Source: an uncultured Aquimarina sp.
GTDB lineage: Bacteria; Bacteroidota; Bacteroidia; Flavobacteriales; Flavobacteriaceae
Reading direction: 5' to 3'
Length of the DNA stretch: 64,000 nt
NCBI GenBank assembly: GCA_947495425.1
Contig: CANLYR010000021.1
Span: forward strand, 1 to 64,000
This document shows, piece by piece, positions 27,713 through 37,660 of this stretch. Below the pieces are notes generated by a model, which was not told the DNA's origin, made no database searches, and saw only the letters and a program-made list of their open reading frames with translations. Positions within the stretch are counted from its first letter, which is position 1. Every line of letters begins with the position of its first letter. A program made the translations under genes and the position numbers.

Positions 27713-27743
27713 CAAAAATAGGATTTAACACTTCAGTAAGAAA
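27713..27743 (-). promoter_or_regulatory. Probable prfB promoter
   Basis: Minus-strand TATTTTTG (27713-27720) matches the -7 consensus; TTTC lies exactly 19 bases upstream (27740-27743), one base off the -33 TTTG. The ATG is 18 bases downstream. Confidence 0.55.
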
Positions 27744-27767
27744 CATTTTTTCGATTATTTTATAGCT

Positions 27768-27964
27768 TTAAACCGCTTTATAGATTAAAAAACTCCCGCC
27801 TGCCGGTCGGGCTGGTATTGTATCTTACAACTATAGCAAAATAAAACGTTATGCTACGTTTTTAAGTTTAACCGTAGCGGTGCTGTGCTAAAACTTAGAA
27901 AATGTTATATTGTATCGCATCTGAAAGCTTCATCATGAAGCTCTAATATATAAAGCGGGTTTAA
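27768..27964. repeat. Element with terminal inverted repeats, copy 1
   Basis: About 197 bases flanked by TTAAACCGCTTTATAGATTA (left) and, as reverse complement of the right end, TTAAACCCGCTTTATATATT. One gap and one mismatch in about 20 bases. Contains the palindrome CCCGCCTGCCGGTCGGG and the segment CTACGTTTTTAAGTTTAACC that matches CTACATTTTCAAATTTCACC in copy 2 (39396-39569). No coding capacity. It fills the space between prfB and the metalloprotease gene. Confidence 0.65.
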
Positions 27965-27996
27965 TTTTGTAATTACTTTTATTCAAACAATCATCT

Positions 27997-30408
27997 ATGA
28001 AACATTTCTTCATTTGTTTATCTCTGATCCTTACTGGGTCTATATCTGCTCAGTTTTTGGAGCAACAGAAAAATCTAAAATCATACAACGGCTATTTTAA
28101 TTTTCATTATAATTCAAAAAAAGATGAAGTTTATCTTGAGGTCGATACGCTAGATTCAGAATTTTTATATGTTCATTCTTTGGCTACAGGTTTAGGGTCT
28201 AATGATATAGGTTTAGACAGAGGTCAAATAGGGGATGGTGTAATCGTAAAATTTCAAAAAGCAGGCAATACATTACTTCTTGTGCAACCGAATCAAAGAT
28301 ATCGCGCGATAACTGATAATACACTGGAGAAAAAGAGTATTGAGCAAGCATTTGCCAAATCAGTTTTGTTCGGTTTTCCTATCAAAGAAGAAAAATCTGG
28401 AACGTATATCATAGATTTTACTCCTTTTTTGCTACAAGACACTCATGGCATAATTGAAAGGCTAAAGTCGCAAAAAGAGGGCTCGTATACTATTGATAAA
28501 AGTAAAAGTGCACTAAGCTTAGAGCGTACGAAAGCTTTTCCAAAAAATGTTGAGTTTGAAGCATTACTTACCTATAAAGGGACGCCAAAAGGGGCAAATA
28601 TTCGATCGATAGCACCAAATCCAAATTTTTTAACGGTGATTCAGCATCATTCTTTTGTAGCGTTACCAGATAATGGCTATAAGAAGCGCGAGTTTGATCC
28701 ACGTAGTGGAGCAATATCTATCTCCTATATGGATTATGCGACACCGATTCAAGAATCTATAACAAAACGCTATATTGTAAGACATCGTTTAGAAAAGAAA
28801 TATCCAGACAACCCTATTAGTGAGGCAAAAGAACCTATAGTTTATTATTTGGACCCTGGCACGCCAGAGCCTGTGAGATCCGCACTGCTTGATGGGGCTA
28901 GATGGTGGAACCAAGCGTATGAAGCAATCGGCTTTAAAGATGCATTTCAGGTAAAGATGCTCCCCGCAGATGCAGATCCAATGGATTTGAGGTATAATGT
29001 AATACAATGGGTACATCGTTCTACAAGGGGATGGAGTTATGGAGCAAGTGTGGTTGATCCCAGAACAGGAGAAATTTTAAAAGGGCATGTGAGCCTTGGG
29101 AGTTTACGAATCAGACAGGATTTTTTAATAGCTCAGGCCCTATTGAATCAACCTTTTGAGAATGATGATAACAATTACCAACCCATGTTAGAAATGGCAT
29201 TGGCTCGTATACGGCAATTATCTGCTCACGAGGTGGGGCATACCTTGGGTTTTGCTCATAATTTTGCTGCCAGTACAAACGGTCGTGCATCTGTTATGGA
29301 TTATCCGCACCCTACAGTAAGACTCAAAGAAGGCAAGATTGATCTTTCTAATGCATATGATACTAAAATAGGAGTGTGGGATAAAGTAACTGTTGCATAT
29401 AGCTATTCAGAATTTAAAAACGATGTAGATGATAAGCTAGCGCTTAATGCAATACTAGATGGAGCATATCAATCTGGTATGCGTTTTATCTCTGATCCTG
29501 ATGCCAGACCACAAGGAGGCGCACACGAATTGGCACATCTATGGGATAATGGCAAAAGTGCTTCAGAAGAATTAAAGGATGTATTAGAGGTTAGAGCTAC
29601 AGCTATTAGAAATTTTTCAGAAAATAATATAAGAACTAATGAACCTTATTCGGTTTTAGAAGATGTTTTTGTACCTCTTTATTTTTTCCATAGATATCAA
29701 ACCGAAGCAGCGGTAAAACTTATTGGAGGGTTGAATTATAATTATGCTACAAGAGGAGATCAACAAACTATAGTAGAAACAATTACTCCCGAAAAACAAA
29801 AAAAAGCACTGGAGCAAGTGCTACAAACATTATCTCCAGATGTCTTAGCTATTCCCGAAGATAAATTAAAGTTGTTTCCGCCAAGAGCTTTTAAATATAA
29901 TAGAACCAGAGAATCTTTTAAAGGAAAAACAGGTATTGGTTTTGATGCCTTAAGCGCAGCATCTACAGCAAGTGATATGAGTTTAGCTCTTTTGCTACAT
30001 CCAGAAAGAACTTCTCGATTAGTGCAACAAAAGAGTATGAATAAAAGTCAATTGGGATTGTCAGAAACTCTAGATCAGTTGATTGAGCTTACTTTCAATT
30101 CAAAAACTAATACCAAGTATCATAAAGAAATTCAGCATACAGTAATGGCTAATGTTATAAAACATTTAATGAGCTTGAGTAAAAATAAAAATGCGTACAC
30201 TCAAGTCAATGCCATTGCATATTCAAAAATTATTGATTTGACCGCTATGTTAAATAGTAAAAAAAATGAAGCGACTGATTACATATATAATCAACATTAT
30301 ATAAGACAGATTAGAGACTTTTTGAATAAACCCGAAAATTTTAAAGTACTACCTTCACCCAAAATACCCGATGGTTCGCCTATCGGAAGTTTTGGATGTG
30401 ATTTTTAA
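27997..30408 (+). CDS. Large secreted zinc metalloprotease
   Basis: 803 residues with a signal peptide (1-19, ending SISAQ). N-terminal beta-rich domain (DUF5117-like, with KFQKAGNTLLLVQPNQRYRA), then a metzincin catalytic domain: HEVGHTLGFAHNF with H411, E412, H415, H421 in the full HExxHxxGxxH pattern, and the Met-turn SVMDYPHPTV soon after. The C-terminal helical half (DUF4953-like) contains FPPRAFKYNRTRESFKGKTG and ends DGSPIGSFGCDF. This is the Bacteroidetes zinc-dependent metalloprotease family of about 800 residues, likely acting in the periplasm or outside. The next gene starts 21 bases downstream and may be co-transcribed. Confidence 0.92.
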   Translation: MKHFFICLSLILTGSISAQFLEQQKNLKSYNGYFNFHYNSKKDEVYLEVDTLDSEFLYVHSLATGLGSNDIGLDRGQIGDGVIVKFQKAGNTLLLVQPNQRYRAITDNTLEKKSIEQAFAKSVLFGFPIKEEKSGTYIIDFTPFLLQDTHGIIERLKSQKEGSYTIDKSKSALSLERTKAFPKNVEFEALLTYKGTPKGANIRSIAPNPNFLTVIQHHSFVALPDNGYKKREFDPRSGAISISYMDYATPIQESITKRYIVRHRLEKKYPDNPISEAKEPIVYYLDPGTPEPVRSALLDGARWWNQAYEAIGFKDAFQVKMLPADADPMDLRYNVIQWVHRSTRGWSYGASVVDPRTGEILKGHVSLGSLRIRQDFLIAQALLNQPFENDDNNYQPMLEMALARIRQLSAHEVGHTLGFAHNFAASTNGRASVMDYPHPTVRLKEGKIDLSNAYDTKIGVWDKVTVAYSYSEFKNDVDDKLALNAILDGAYQSGMRFISDPDARPQGGAHELAHLWDNGKSASEELKDVLEVRATAIRNFSENNIRTNEPYSVLEDVFVPLYFFHRYQTEAAVKLIGGLNYNYATRGDQQTIVETITPEKQKKALEQVLQTLSPDVLAIPEDKLKLFPPRAFKYNRTRESFKGKTGIGFDALSAASTASDMSLALLLHPERTSRLVQQKSMNKSQLGLSETLDQLIELTFNSKTNTKYHKEIQHTVMANVIKHLMSLSKNKNAYTQVNAIAYSKIIDLTAMLNSKKNEATDYIYNQHYIRQIRDFLNKPENFKVLPSPKIPDGSPIGSFGCDF

Positions 30409-30429
30409 TACTTTTTAAAGACAACTTAT

Positions 30430-31470
30430 ATGAAAATAGACCTTAGAAGTGATACGGTAACCAAACCAACTCCAGAGATGCTTCATGCAATGATGACTGC
30501 TCATGTTGGAGATGATGTGTATAAAGAAGATCCAACAGTTAATGCATTAGAGCAAAACATAGCTGATATGTTTGGTATGGATAGTGCTTTGTTTTTTCCT
30601 TCGGGAAGTATGGCTAATCAAGCAGCCATTAAGTTGCATACACAACTAGGAGAACAACTTATTGCGGATAAATATGCCCATGTATACAATTATGAGGGTG
30701 GGGGAGTATCTTTCAATAGTGGAGTGTCTTGCAAATTAATTGATGGCCATCGAGGAATGATTACTGCATCACAAGTTGCAGCATCGATTAATCCTCCTGA
30801 TTTTTATCATAGTCCACTAACCAGTTTGGTTTGTATAGAGAATACAACGAATAAAGGTGGAGGTGCTTGTTATGACTTTGAGGAACTTAAAAAAATTAGA
30901 GCGGTATGTACGCATCACAACTTAGGATATCATCTTGATGGGGCAAGGCTGTGGAATGCTTTGGTAGCTAAAAATGAAAGTCCAAGACAATATGGAGAAA
31001 TTTTCGATTCCATTTCTGTATGTTTGAGTAAAGGTTTGGGAGCACCAGTTGGATCTGTATTGGTCGGTAATGCAAAAGTGATGGAGAATGCAATTCGAGT
31101 GCGTAAGGTTTTAGGTGGCGGAATGCGACAAATAGGATTTATGGCAGCAGCAGGACTGTATGCGTTAGAACATCACATTGACCGCTTGGATACCGACCAT
31201 AAAAGAGCTAAAGAAATTGGAGAGGTTTTGACAACATTGCCTTTTGTAAAGCAAGTAGAACCCATAGATACAAATATTGTGATATTCACCATTGATGGGA
31301 ATGAAGAAGATTTTATTACTGAGATGGAATTAAAAAATATTTACTTTTTTGGAATGGGCCAGGGGAAATTAAGATTTGTAACCCATCTGGATTATACACA
31401 ACAAATGCACGAATACTTTTTAGAATTGTTATCCTCTGTACAATTAAATAAGGCTGTTCAAAGTAGTTGA
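30430..31470 (+). CDS. ltaE: Low-specificity L-threonine aldolase
   Basis: 346 residues of the beta-eliminating lyase/threonine aldolase family, which splits threonine or allo-threonine to glycine and acetaldehyde with PLP. Landmarks: MKIDLRSDTVTKPTPEMLHAMM, GDDVYKEDPTVNALE, FFPSGSMANQAAIKLH, HLDGARLWNA (PLP-binding Asp) and CLSKGLGAPVGSVLVG with the Schiff-base lysine. A hairpin AAGGCTGTTCAA/TTGAACAGCCTT (31450-31478) spans the stop codon. Confidence 0.92.
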   Translation: MKIDLRSDTVTKPTPEMLHAMMTAHVGDDVYKEDPTVNALEQNIADMFGMDSALFFPSGSMANQAAIKLHTQLGEQLIADKYAHVYNYEGGGVSFNSGVSCKLIDGHRGMITASQVAASINPPDFYHSPLTSLVCIENTTNKGGGACYDFEELKKIRAVCTHHNLGYHLDGARLWNALVAKNESPRQYGEIFDSISVCLSKGLGAPVGSVLVGNAKVMENAIRVRKVLGGGMRQIGFMAAAGLYALEHHIDRLDTDHKRAKEIGEVLTTLPFVKQVEPIDTNIVIFTIDGNEEDFITEMELKNIYFFGMGQGKLRFVTHLDYTQQMHEYFLELLSSVQLNKAVQSS

Positions 31471-31478
31471 ACAGCCTT
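31450..31478 (+). terminator. Hairpin over the ltaE stop codon
   Basis: Arms AAGGCTGTTCAA and TTGAACAGCCTT, loop AGTAG; the TGA at 31468-31470 is inside the right arm. No strong T-run follows, so termination is uncertain; it also lies 3' of the convergent YegP-like gene. Confidence 0.5.
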
Positions 31479-31513
31479 ACCTAAATTTATAAATAAATTT
31501 AACACTTAAAAAT

Positions 31514-31834
31514 TTATACTTCTTTGGTATCTGCACCAGAGGCATTTTCTTTTACAGAATTAATTCCATTTTCCATACCTGATTCAGAAGAATACATTTG
31601 GCTACTTCCTATAACCTGACCGTTACCGGCTTTTAAATTGAAGAAGAATTTACCGTTTTTCGCTGTTTTTCGCTCATATCGCCCATCCTCAGAAGCATTT
31701 TTTTGTACAGATGCAATTCCGTTTTCTGCTGCGGATTTACTATTATATACTTCACTACTTAAGATTACTTGCCCATTTTTAGCTTTCAATGTAAAATGAT
31801 AGCTAGCCCCTTCTTTGTTTTTGAGTTCAAACAT
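31514..31834 (-). CDS. YegP-like protein with two DUF1508 repeats
   Basis: 106 residues made of two repeats of about 48: SYHFTLKAKNGQVILSSEVY..KSAAENGIASVQKNA (about 10-52) and FFFNLKAGNGQVIGSSQMY..ESGMENGINSVKENA (about 63-105). This is the DUF1508/YegP pattern (F.LKA.NG..I..S..Y.s...a..GI.sV..na). The small swapped beta-alpha protein is widespread; function unknown. It is adjacent to the YbaB gene on the same strand. Confidence 0.9.
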   Translation of the reverse strand: MFELKNKEGASYHFTLKAKNGQVILSSEVYNSKSAAENGIASVQKNASEDGRYERKTAKNGKFFFNLKAGNGQVIGSSQMYSSESGMENGINSVKENASGADTKEV

Positions 31835-31966
31835 AGTATTTGATTTTAGTTAATTTTTAGCTTTTGTTAAAATTATAGAATAAAAAGCAGAAAGAAAAAT
31901 CATTTTGAGCTATAGCTTGCTTTTCATGTATGTATAGAGTCATAAAGAAAATAAAATTCCTAAAAA

Positions 31967-32293
31967 TTACTTCATCAATGAATCCAATCCAGGAATATTA
32001 GGCATTCCCTCTTTTGCAGCTGCTGCAAGCTCCGATTCGTGAATCTGAGTAGCTTTTTCAATGGCTTTATTAATAGTTAACACCAAATAATCTTCTAATT
32101 GTTCTTTATCTTCAAGCAGTTTATTATCAATAGTTACCGCATTGATTTTTCGATTAGCAGTTATCGTAACTTTTAAGAGTTCATCATTGCTGTGTTCATC
32201 AATCAGAATAGTATCTAATCTTTTTTTAGTTTCTTCAACTTTTTTTTGAGCCTCTTTGAGTTTGCCCATCATTCCCATCATATCTCCAAACAT
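31967..32293 (-). CDS. YbaB/EbfC nucleoid-associated protein
   Basis: 108 residues with the YbaB/EbfC pattern: [53 protein letters not shown], a coiled helix followed by a three-strand sheet, then a helix and the flexible [13 protein letters not shown] tail. These dimers bind DNA; in many bacteria they lie next to recR or dnaX, which is not the case here. Start at MFGDMMGM. Confidence 0.9.
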   Translation of the reverse strand: MFGDMMGMMGKLKEAQKKVEETKKRLDTILIDEHSNDELLKVTITANRKINAVTIDNKLLEDKEQLEDYLVLTINKAIEKATQIHESELAAAAKEGMPNIPGLDSLMK

Positions 32294-32451
32294 ATATTCT
32301 TTTTTTTAAGTTTGTAAAAACAAAATTAGTATTTTGGCTATTAATAAACTAAGAGATTATTATTAAATATATTCATTCAATCACATGATTTTAATTAAAT
32401 TGATTATTGATTAAATTCTAACTAACCAATACATAAAAATATTAGAAATAG

Positions 32452-34587
32452 ATGAAAACTTCACACATTATATTTTTATTATCACTTACTTTTGCAACTT
32501 CATGTAAAAATAACACAATGACGACATTGGACACCAAAATTCAACCTCCTATTGCTGAAAAAAAGCCTACAAATTTAGAAAAACACGATGATGTTCGTGT
32601 GGATAATTATTTTTGGTTGAATGAACGAGAGAATCCAGAAGTTATTGATTATTTGGAGCGTGAAAATGACTACAATGAGAAAATGACTCAGCATACCAAA
32701 GATTTTCAGACCGATCTCTTTGAGGAAATGAAAAGTCGTATAAAAGAGGATGATGCCTCTGTTCCATACAAATTAAACGGGTATTGGTATATCACCAGAT
32801 ATGAAAAAGGAAAAGGATATCCTATTTACTCGCGAAAGAAGGAAACTCTAGATGCCGAAGAAGAAATATTATTTGATTGTAATAAAGAGGCAGAAGGACA
32901 TAGTTATTACAGAATGGTTGGCTTAAGTATTAGCCCTGATAATACGCATATAGCTTTTGGAGTAGATACTGTAAGCAGGCGGAAGTATACGATTAGGATC
33001 AAAAATCTGGTTTCGGGAGAACTATATCCTGATCGTATTGAAACAACCACTGGAGGAAGCACATGGGCGGCAGATGGTAAAACACTTTTTTATACCAAAA
33101 AAGATGATGAGACCTTACGTTCTGATAAAATATACAGACATACCCTTGGTACTAGCGCATCAGAAGATGTTGAGGTTTTTAATGAAACAGATGACACTTT
33201 CAACACCTTTGTATATAAAACAAAGTCAAAAAAATATATTGTTATAGGCTCTAGTAGCACGTTAACCTCAGAATACAGAATTCTAAGAGCAGATGACCCT
33301 ATGGGAGAATTTGTAGTTTTTCAACCCAGAGAAAGAGGTTTGGAGTATGGTATAGCGCATTATGATGAAAGTTTTTATGTACTTACTAATGCTGATGGTG
33401 CTACTAATTTCAAAATCATGAAAGTGTCAGAGAAAAATACTGCCAAAGCAAATTGGCAGGATCTTATCCCACACAGAGAAGACGTGTTGGTTGAAGATGT
33501 CGAGATTTTTAAGGATTATTATGTAATTAGTGAACGTAGCAATGGCTTAAATAGAATAAATATCAAACGGTGGGATGGTACTGCAGACTATTATTTGCCT
33601 TTTGATAACGAAACTTACACAGCCGATGTAAGTACAAACCCTGATTTTGATACTAAAACACTAAGATATTCTTATAACTCCCTTACAACTCCAAATTCGG
33701 TAATAGATTTTGATATGGAAACTAAGGAGAAAGACATAAAGAAAGAGCAAGAAGTTCTTGGAGGTAATTTTGATAAGAATAATTATGTGTCTGAACGGGT
33801 CTGGGCCACGGCAAAGGATGGTGCTAAGGTACCCATATCTTTGGTGTACCGTAAGGGGATTAAAAAAAACGGGGAAAATCCTTTGTTACAATATGCCTAT
33901 GGTTCATATGGTTCTATTGTAGATCCATATTTTTCTACAGTACGATTAAGTTTATTGGATAGAGGATTCATATTTGCGATTGCTCACATAAGAGGAAGCG
34001 AATATCTCGGAAGGTCGTGGTATGAAGATGGGAAACTTTTAAAAAAGAAAAATACATTTACTGATTTTATTGATTGCTCTACATTTTTAATAGAAGAAGG
34101 ATATACCTCTTCTGATCATCTCTATGCAATGGGGGGATCTGCAGGAGGGTTGCTCATGGGAGCTGTTACTAATATGGCTCCGCAATTATACAACGGCGTT
34201 GTTGCTGCAGTTCCATTTGTAGATGTAGTAACTACAATGCTTGATGATAGTATTCCTCTAACCACAGGAGAATATGATGAATGGGGAAATCCTAATAAAA
34301 AAGAATATTATGAGTACATGAAATCATATTCCCCATATGATAATGTAACTGCACAGGAATATCCAAATATGTTGGTAACAACTGGTTTGCATGACTCGCA
34401 AGTACAATATTGGGAACCCGCAAAATGGGTTGCCAAATTAAGAGATGTAAAGACTGATGCTAATGTACTTTTGCTACATACTAATATGGAAGCCGGGCAT
34501 GGTGGAGCATCAGGTAGATTCGAAGCCTTGAAAGAGGTAGCAGAAGAATATGCGTTTTTATTGGATTTAGAAGATATAAAAGAGTAA
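32452..34587 (+). CDS. S9A oligopeptidase (oligopeptidase B-like), lipoprotein
   Basis: 711 residues. Lipoprotein signal MKTSHIIFLLSLTFATSC, Cys18. An N-terminal seven-bladed propeller (KKPTNLEKHDDVRVDNYFWLNERENPEVIDYLERENDYNEK is the usual start of protease II enzymes) is followed by an alpha/beta-hydrolase domain with the serine nucleophile in YAMGGSAGGLLMG, the aspartate in GLHDSQVQYWEP and the histidine in GHGGASGR. It should cut short peptides after basic residues at the cell envelope. Family name oligopeptidase B (ptrB) fits by length and the propeller start. Confidence 0.92.
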   Translation: MKTSHIIFLLSLTFATSCKNNTMTTLDTKIQPPIAEKKPTNLEKHDDVRVDNYFWLNERENPEVIDYLERENDYNEKMTQHTKDFQTDLFEEMKSRIKEDDASVPYKLNGYWYITRYEKGKGYPIYSRKKETLDAEEEILFDCNKEAEGHSYYRMVGLSISPDNTHIAFGVDTVSRRKYTIRIKNLVSGELYPDRIETTTGGSTWAADGKTLFYTKKDDETLRSDKIYRHTLGTSASEDVEVFNETDDTFNTFVYKTKSKKYIVIGSSSTLTSEYRILRADDPMGEFVVFQPRERGLEYGIAHYDESFYVLTNADGATNFKIMKVSEKNTAKANWQDLIPHREDVLVEDVEIFKDYYVISERSNGLNRINIKRWDGTADYYLPFDNETYTADVSTNPDFDTKTLRYSYNSLTTPNSVIDFDMETKEKDIKKEQEVLGGNFDKNNYVSERVWATAKDGAKVPISLVYRKGIKKNGENPLLQYAYGSYGSIVDPYFSTVRLSLLDRGFIFAIAHIRGSEYLGRSWYEDGKLLKKKNTFTDFIDCSTFLIEEGYTSSDHLYAMGGSAGGLLMGAVTNMAPQLYNGVVAAVPFVDVVTTMLDDSIPLTTGEYDEWGNPNKKEYYEYMKSYSPYDNVTAQEYPNMLVTTGLHDSQVQYWEPAKWVAKLRDVKTDANVLLLHTNMEAGHGGASGRFEALKEVAEEYAFLLDLEDIKE

Positions 34588-34673
34588 TTAAAAAAAATAG
34601 TGTAACTTCGTAGCGTTTTTTTAGCAGTATATGGCCCCCAATATTATCCATAACACTGTTTAAACACATATAT

Positions 34674-35714
34674 ATGAGAGAAAAGATACAGGCTTACAAT
34701 AATGTTCTAGAACTTATAGGTAATACCCCACTTGTAAAATTGAACAGGATTATGAAAGGCTTTCCGGGTAATTACTATGCAAAAATAGAATCTTTCAATC
34801 CGGGACACTCCACAAAGGATAGAATTGCACTTTACATACTAGATCAGGCAGAAAAGAAAGGAATTATTAAACCGGGTAGTACCATAATTGAAACCACAAG
34901 TGGTAATACAGGATTTAGTCTAGCGATGGTGAGTGTCATTAAAGGATATGATTGTATTCTTGCAGTGAGTTCTAAATCCTCAAAAGATAAAATAGCAATG
35001 CTAAAGAATATGGGAGCAAAAGTATATGTGTGTCCTGCACATGTAAGTGCTGATGATCCCAGGTCATATTATCAGGTTGCAAAAAGACTACACGAAGAGA
35101 TAAAAGGATCAGTATACATAAATCAATATTTTAATGAATTGAATATTGATGCACACTACAATTCAACAGGTCCGGAAATATGGAATCAAACTAATGGTCA
35201 TCTTACTCATTTTGTTGCATGTTGTGGAACCGGAGGAACTATATCAGGTACAGCTAGATATTTAAAAGAGAAAAACAAAGACATTCGAGTTTTAGGAATA
35301 GATGCCTATGGTTCAGTGTTAAAAAAATATCACGAAACCAAAGAATTTGATCAAGATGAAATCTATCCTTACCGTATTGAAGGATTAGGTAAAAATCTCA
35401 TCCCTACCGCTACAGATTTTGAAGCTATTGATAAATTTGAGAAAGTAAGTGATGAAGATAGTGCACATACAACAAGAGAGTTAGCGAAGACAGAAGGTAT
35501 GTTTTTGGGCTATACAAGTGGTGCAGCAATACAAGGGATTAAACAACTTGCCTCTCAGGGAGAGTTTGATGAACATAGTAATGTAGTTGTTATCCTGCCT
35601 GATCATGGTTCTAAGTACATGAGTAAAGTATTTAGTGATGATTGGATGATGGAGCAAGGCTTTTTTGATAGCCAGCATGAAGTTGATGCTGTAAAAGTTG
35701 AATTTATTAAGTAA
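34674..35714 (+). CDS. Cysteine-synthase-like PLP enzyme, candidate cysteate synthase
   Basis: 346 residues of the fold-type II PLP family (cysteine synthase/CBS). PLP lysine K48 in [38 protein letters not shown], and a final [14 protein letters not shown]. The K-flanking motif NPGHSTKDR differs from the NP(xxS)VKDR of normal cysteine synthases, and the protein has a longer C-terminus. In sulfonolipid (capnine) makers a CysK-like enzyme makes cysteate from phosphoserine and sulfite, next to an acyltransferase; the AOS-family gene at 36005 follows it here. Otherwise a cysteine synthase. A terminator follows at 35750-35780. Confidence 0.8.
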   Translation: MREKIQAYNNVLELIGNTPLVKLNRIMKGFPGNYYAKIESFNPGHSTKDRIALYILDQAEKKGIIKPGSTIIETTSGNTGFSLAMVSVIKGYDCILAVSSKSSKDKIAMLKNMGAKVYVCPAHVSADDPRSYYQVAKRLHEEIKGSVYINQYFNELNIDAHYNSTGPEIWNQTNGHLTHFVACCGTGGTISGTARYLKEKNKDIRVLGIDAYGSVLKKYHETKEFDQDEIYPYRIEGLGKNLIPTATDFEAIDKFEKVSDEDSAHTTRELAKTEGMFLGYTSGAAIQGIKQLASQGEFDEHSNVVVILPDHGSKYMSKVFSDDWMMEQGFFDSQHEVDAVKVEFIK

Positions 35715-35749
35715 AAGTATAAAAAATACATATTACAATACTGTTTTAC

Positions 35750-35780
35750 AGGCATCTGGATATAATCAGATGCCTTTTTT
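35750..35780 (+). terminator. Rho-independent terminator
   Basis: AGGCATCTG / CAGATGCCT arms, loop GATATAAT, T-run; 36 bases past the stop at 35714. Confidence 0.85.
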
Positions 35781-36004
35781 GTTTTGTATTTTTTTATTCT
35801 TAAAATATAGAATGTATATTTTAGGCATAATGTTAATGATATTGCTTATCAAATTAACAAAATTGCTATGCAATTATTGATTATTAAGGTTATTTGATAC
35901 AAATTGTTAAAATAAAATTTTGTAAAAGTGAATTGAAATATAATTATGCCATCACATCAATTTTGCGTATTTTCGCACACTTATAAGAAACAAATTTTTG
36001 ATAG

Positions 36005-37264
36005 ATGAGAGATTTATTTGATAAAATTTATAAAGACAAAGGGCCATTAGGAAAATGGGCAGATCAGGCTGAAGGATATTTTGTTTTTCCAAAATTAGAA
36101 GGTCCGATATCAAATAGAATGAAGTTTCAAGGTAGAGAAGTAATCACTTGGAGTATTAACGATTATTTGGGATTGGCTAATAAAGAAGAAGTTCGCAAAG
36201 TAGATGCTGAAGCAGCTGCTAGTTATGGCTCTGCCTATCCTATGGGCGCAAGAATGATGAGTGGTCATACAGATTTGCATGAACAACTACAGGACGAGCT
36301 TGCAGAATTTGTTAATAAAGAAGCCGCTTACTTGTTAAATTTTGGGTATCAGGGTATGGTGTCTACAATAGACGCCTTAGTTAGTAAAGATGACATTATA
36401 GTGTATGATGTAGATGCTCATGCGTGCATAATTGATGGGGTTCGATTGCATCAAGGAAAACGATATACATATCGTCATAATGATATCGAAAGCATTGATA
36501 AAAACTTAATGAGAGCTACTAAAATGGCTGAAAAAACCGGAGGAGGTATCTTATTGATTTCTGAAGGTGTTTTTGGTATGCGAGGAGAGCAAGGACGATT
36601 AAAAGAAATAGTAGCGCTTAAAGAAAAATATAATTTCAGATTATTTGTAGACGACGCCCATGGATTTGGAACATTAGGAACTACTGGAGCAGGAACAGGT
36701 GAGGAGCAAGGTATTCAGGATCAAATAGACGTGTATTTTGCAACCTTTGCTAAATCTATGGCAAGTACAGGCGCTTTTATCGCAGCAGACAAAGAGATCA
36801 TGGATTATCTAAAATATAATTTACGTTCTCAAATGTTTGCAAAATCCTTACAAATGCAGCTAGTAGTAGGGGCATTGAAACGCTTAGATATGCTTAGAAC
36901 CATGCCAGAATTAAAAGCCAAGCTATGGGAGAATGTGAATGCGTTACAAAATGGATTACGGGATAGAGGTTTTGATCTTGGTACTACCCAAAGCTGTGTT
37001 ACTCCTGTGTACCTAAAAGGAAGTATTCCTGAAGCGATGGCGTTGGTAAAAGATCTTAGAGAAAATCACGGTATATTTTGCTCGATAGTAGTGTATCCAG
37101 TTATACCTAAAGGATTAATTTTATTAAGATTAATTCCTACCGCATCACATACTATGGAAGATATAGAAGAAACATTAATCGCATTTTCGGCGATACGCGA
37201 GCGATTAGAAAATGGTATTTATAAACGTATGTCTGCAGCTGTTGCTGAGGCTATGGGAGAATAA
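36005..37264 (+). CDS. Alpha-oxoamine synthase family PLP enzyme (serine palmitoyltransferase or cysteate acyltransferase-like)
   Basis: 419 residues of the alpha-oxoamine synthase group, which condenses an amino acid with an acyl-CoA or acyl-ACP and loses CO2. Visible are NDYLGLANKEEVRK, YLLNFGYQGMVST, FVDDAHGFGTLG (the PLP-binding aspartate) and YFATFAKSMASTGAF with the Schiff-base lysine. Substrate may be serine (to make sphingolipid bases) or cysteate (to make capnine sulfonolipids). The preceding gene, a CysK-like enzyme that could make cysteate, favours the latter; a terminator between them makes separate transcription likely. A bidirectional terminator follows at 37285-37313. Confidence 0.85.
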   Translation: MRDLFDKIYKDKGPLGKWADQAEGYFVFPKLEGPISNRMKFQGREVITWSINDYLGLANKEEVRKVDAEAAASYGSAYPMGARMMSGHTDLHEQLQDELAEFVNKEAAYLLNFGYQGMVSTIDALVSKDDIIVYDVDAHACIIDGVRLHQGKRYTYRHNDIESIDKNLMRATKMAEKTGGGILLISEGVFGMRGEQGRLKEIVALKEKYNFRLFVDDAHGFGTLGTTGAGTGEEQGIQDQIDVYFATFAKSMASTGAFIAADKEIMDYLKYNLRSQMFAKSLQMQLVVGALKRLDMLRTMPELKAKLWENVNALQNGLRDRGFDLGTTQSCVTPVYLKGSIPEAMALVKDLRENHGIFCSIVVYPVIPKGLILLRLIPTASHTMEDIEETLIAFSAIRERLENGIYKRMSAAVAEAMGE

Positions 37265-37284
37265 AATTCTTATTTAAGAAAATA

Positions 37285-37313
37285 AAAAATCCGCTTCATA
37301 GCGGATTTTTTTT
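37285..37313. terminator. Bidirectional terminator
   Basis: AAAAAATCCGC / GCGGATTTTTT with loop TTCATA, between convergent genes ending at 37264 (plus) and 37349 (minus). Confidence 0.85.
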
Positions 37314-37348
37314 GTAAATACTTTTCTGGAAGCATTAGAATCTTAGAA

Positions 37349-37561
37349 TTACCTGCAATCTGATGAAGGTCCCTGTATACATCTTCCATTAACACATGTA
37401 CATCTACCATCTGTATTTGTTGAGCAATCTATAGTAAAAGGACCCACACGACATATAGGGCCTCTTCTAGTTGAGAAGGTGTCAATGCCTCCATTAATTG
37501 TTTTTTGTTGCTCTTTGTCTAAGTTTTGAATTCCGTTTAGATTTACCATGTTTTTTAACAT
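37349..37561 (-). CDS. Double-glycine leader peptide precursor with six-cysteine core
   Basis: 70 residues. The first 25 are a flavobacterial double-glycine leader (MLKNMVNLNGIQNLDKEQQK then TINGG), with the LNGIQ.L.K..Q..INGG pattern recognised by C39 peptidase-ABC exporters. Cleavage after INGG would release a core of 45 residues starting IDTFSTRRG and ending GPSSDCR, with six cysteines in PICRVGPF, TIDCST, GRCTCVNGRC and DCR. Six even cysteines suggest three disulfides or a modified peptide. No exporter, modification enzyme or immunity gene lies nearby, so the processing genes must be elsewhere. Upstream are a -7 element (37690-37697) and a 10-base inverted repeat (37661-37685). Product activity is unknown; bacteriocin or signalling peptide are both possible. 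Confidence 0.8.
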   Translation of the reverse strand: MLKNMVNLNGIQNLDKEQQKTINGGIDTFSTRRGPICRVGPFTIDCSTNTDGRCTCVNGRCIQGPSSDCR

Positions 37562-37660
37562 AAAGCTTAGGTTTTAGAAGTTATTAAAATAGCTCACAAG
37601 GTTTGTGTAGTATATTGTACCTTAGTGAATTAACTAAATCAAGTTAACTAAAGATTTGTA

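Noticed and set aside
35698-35880. 60-codon plus-strand frame overlapping the cysteine-synthase-like gene end
   Set aside because: It overlaps that gene's stop, runs through a clear terminator and has no protein pattern.
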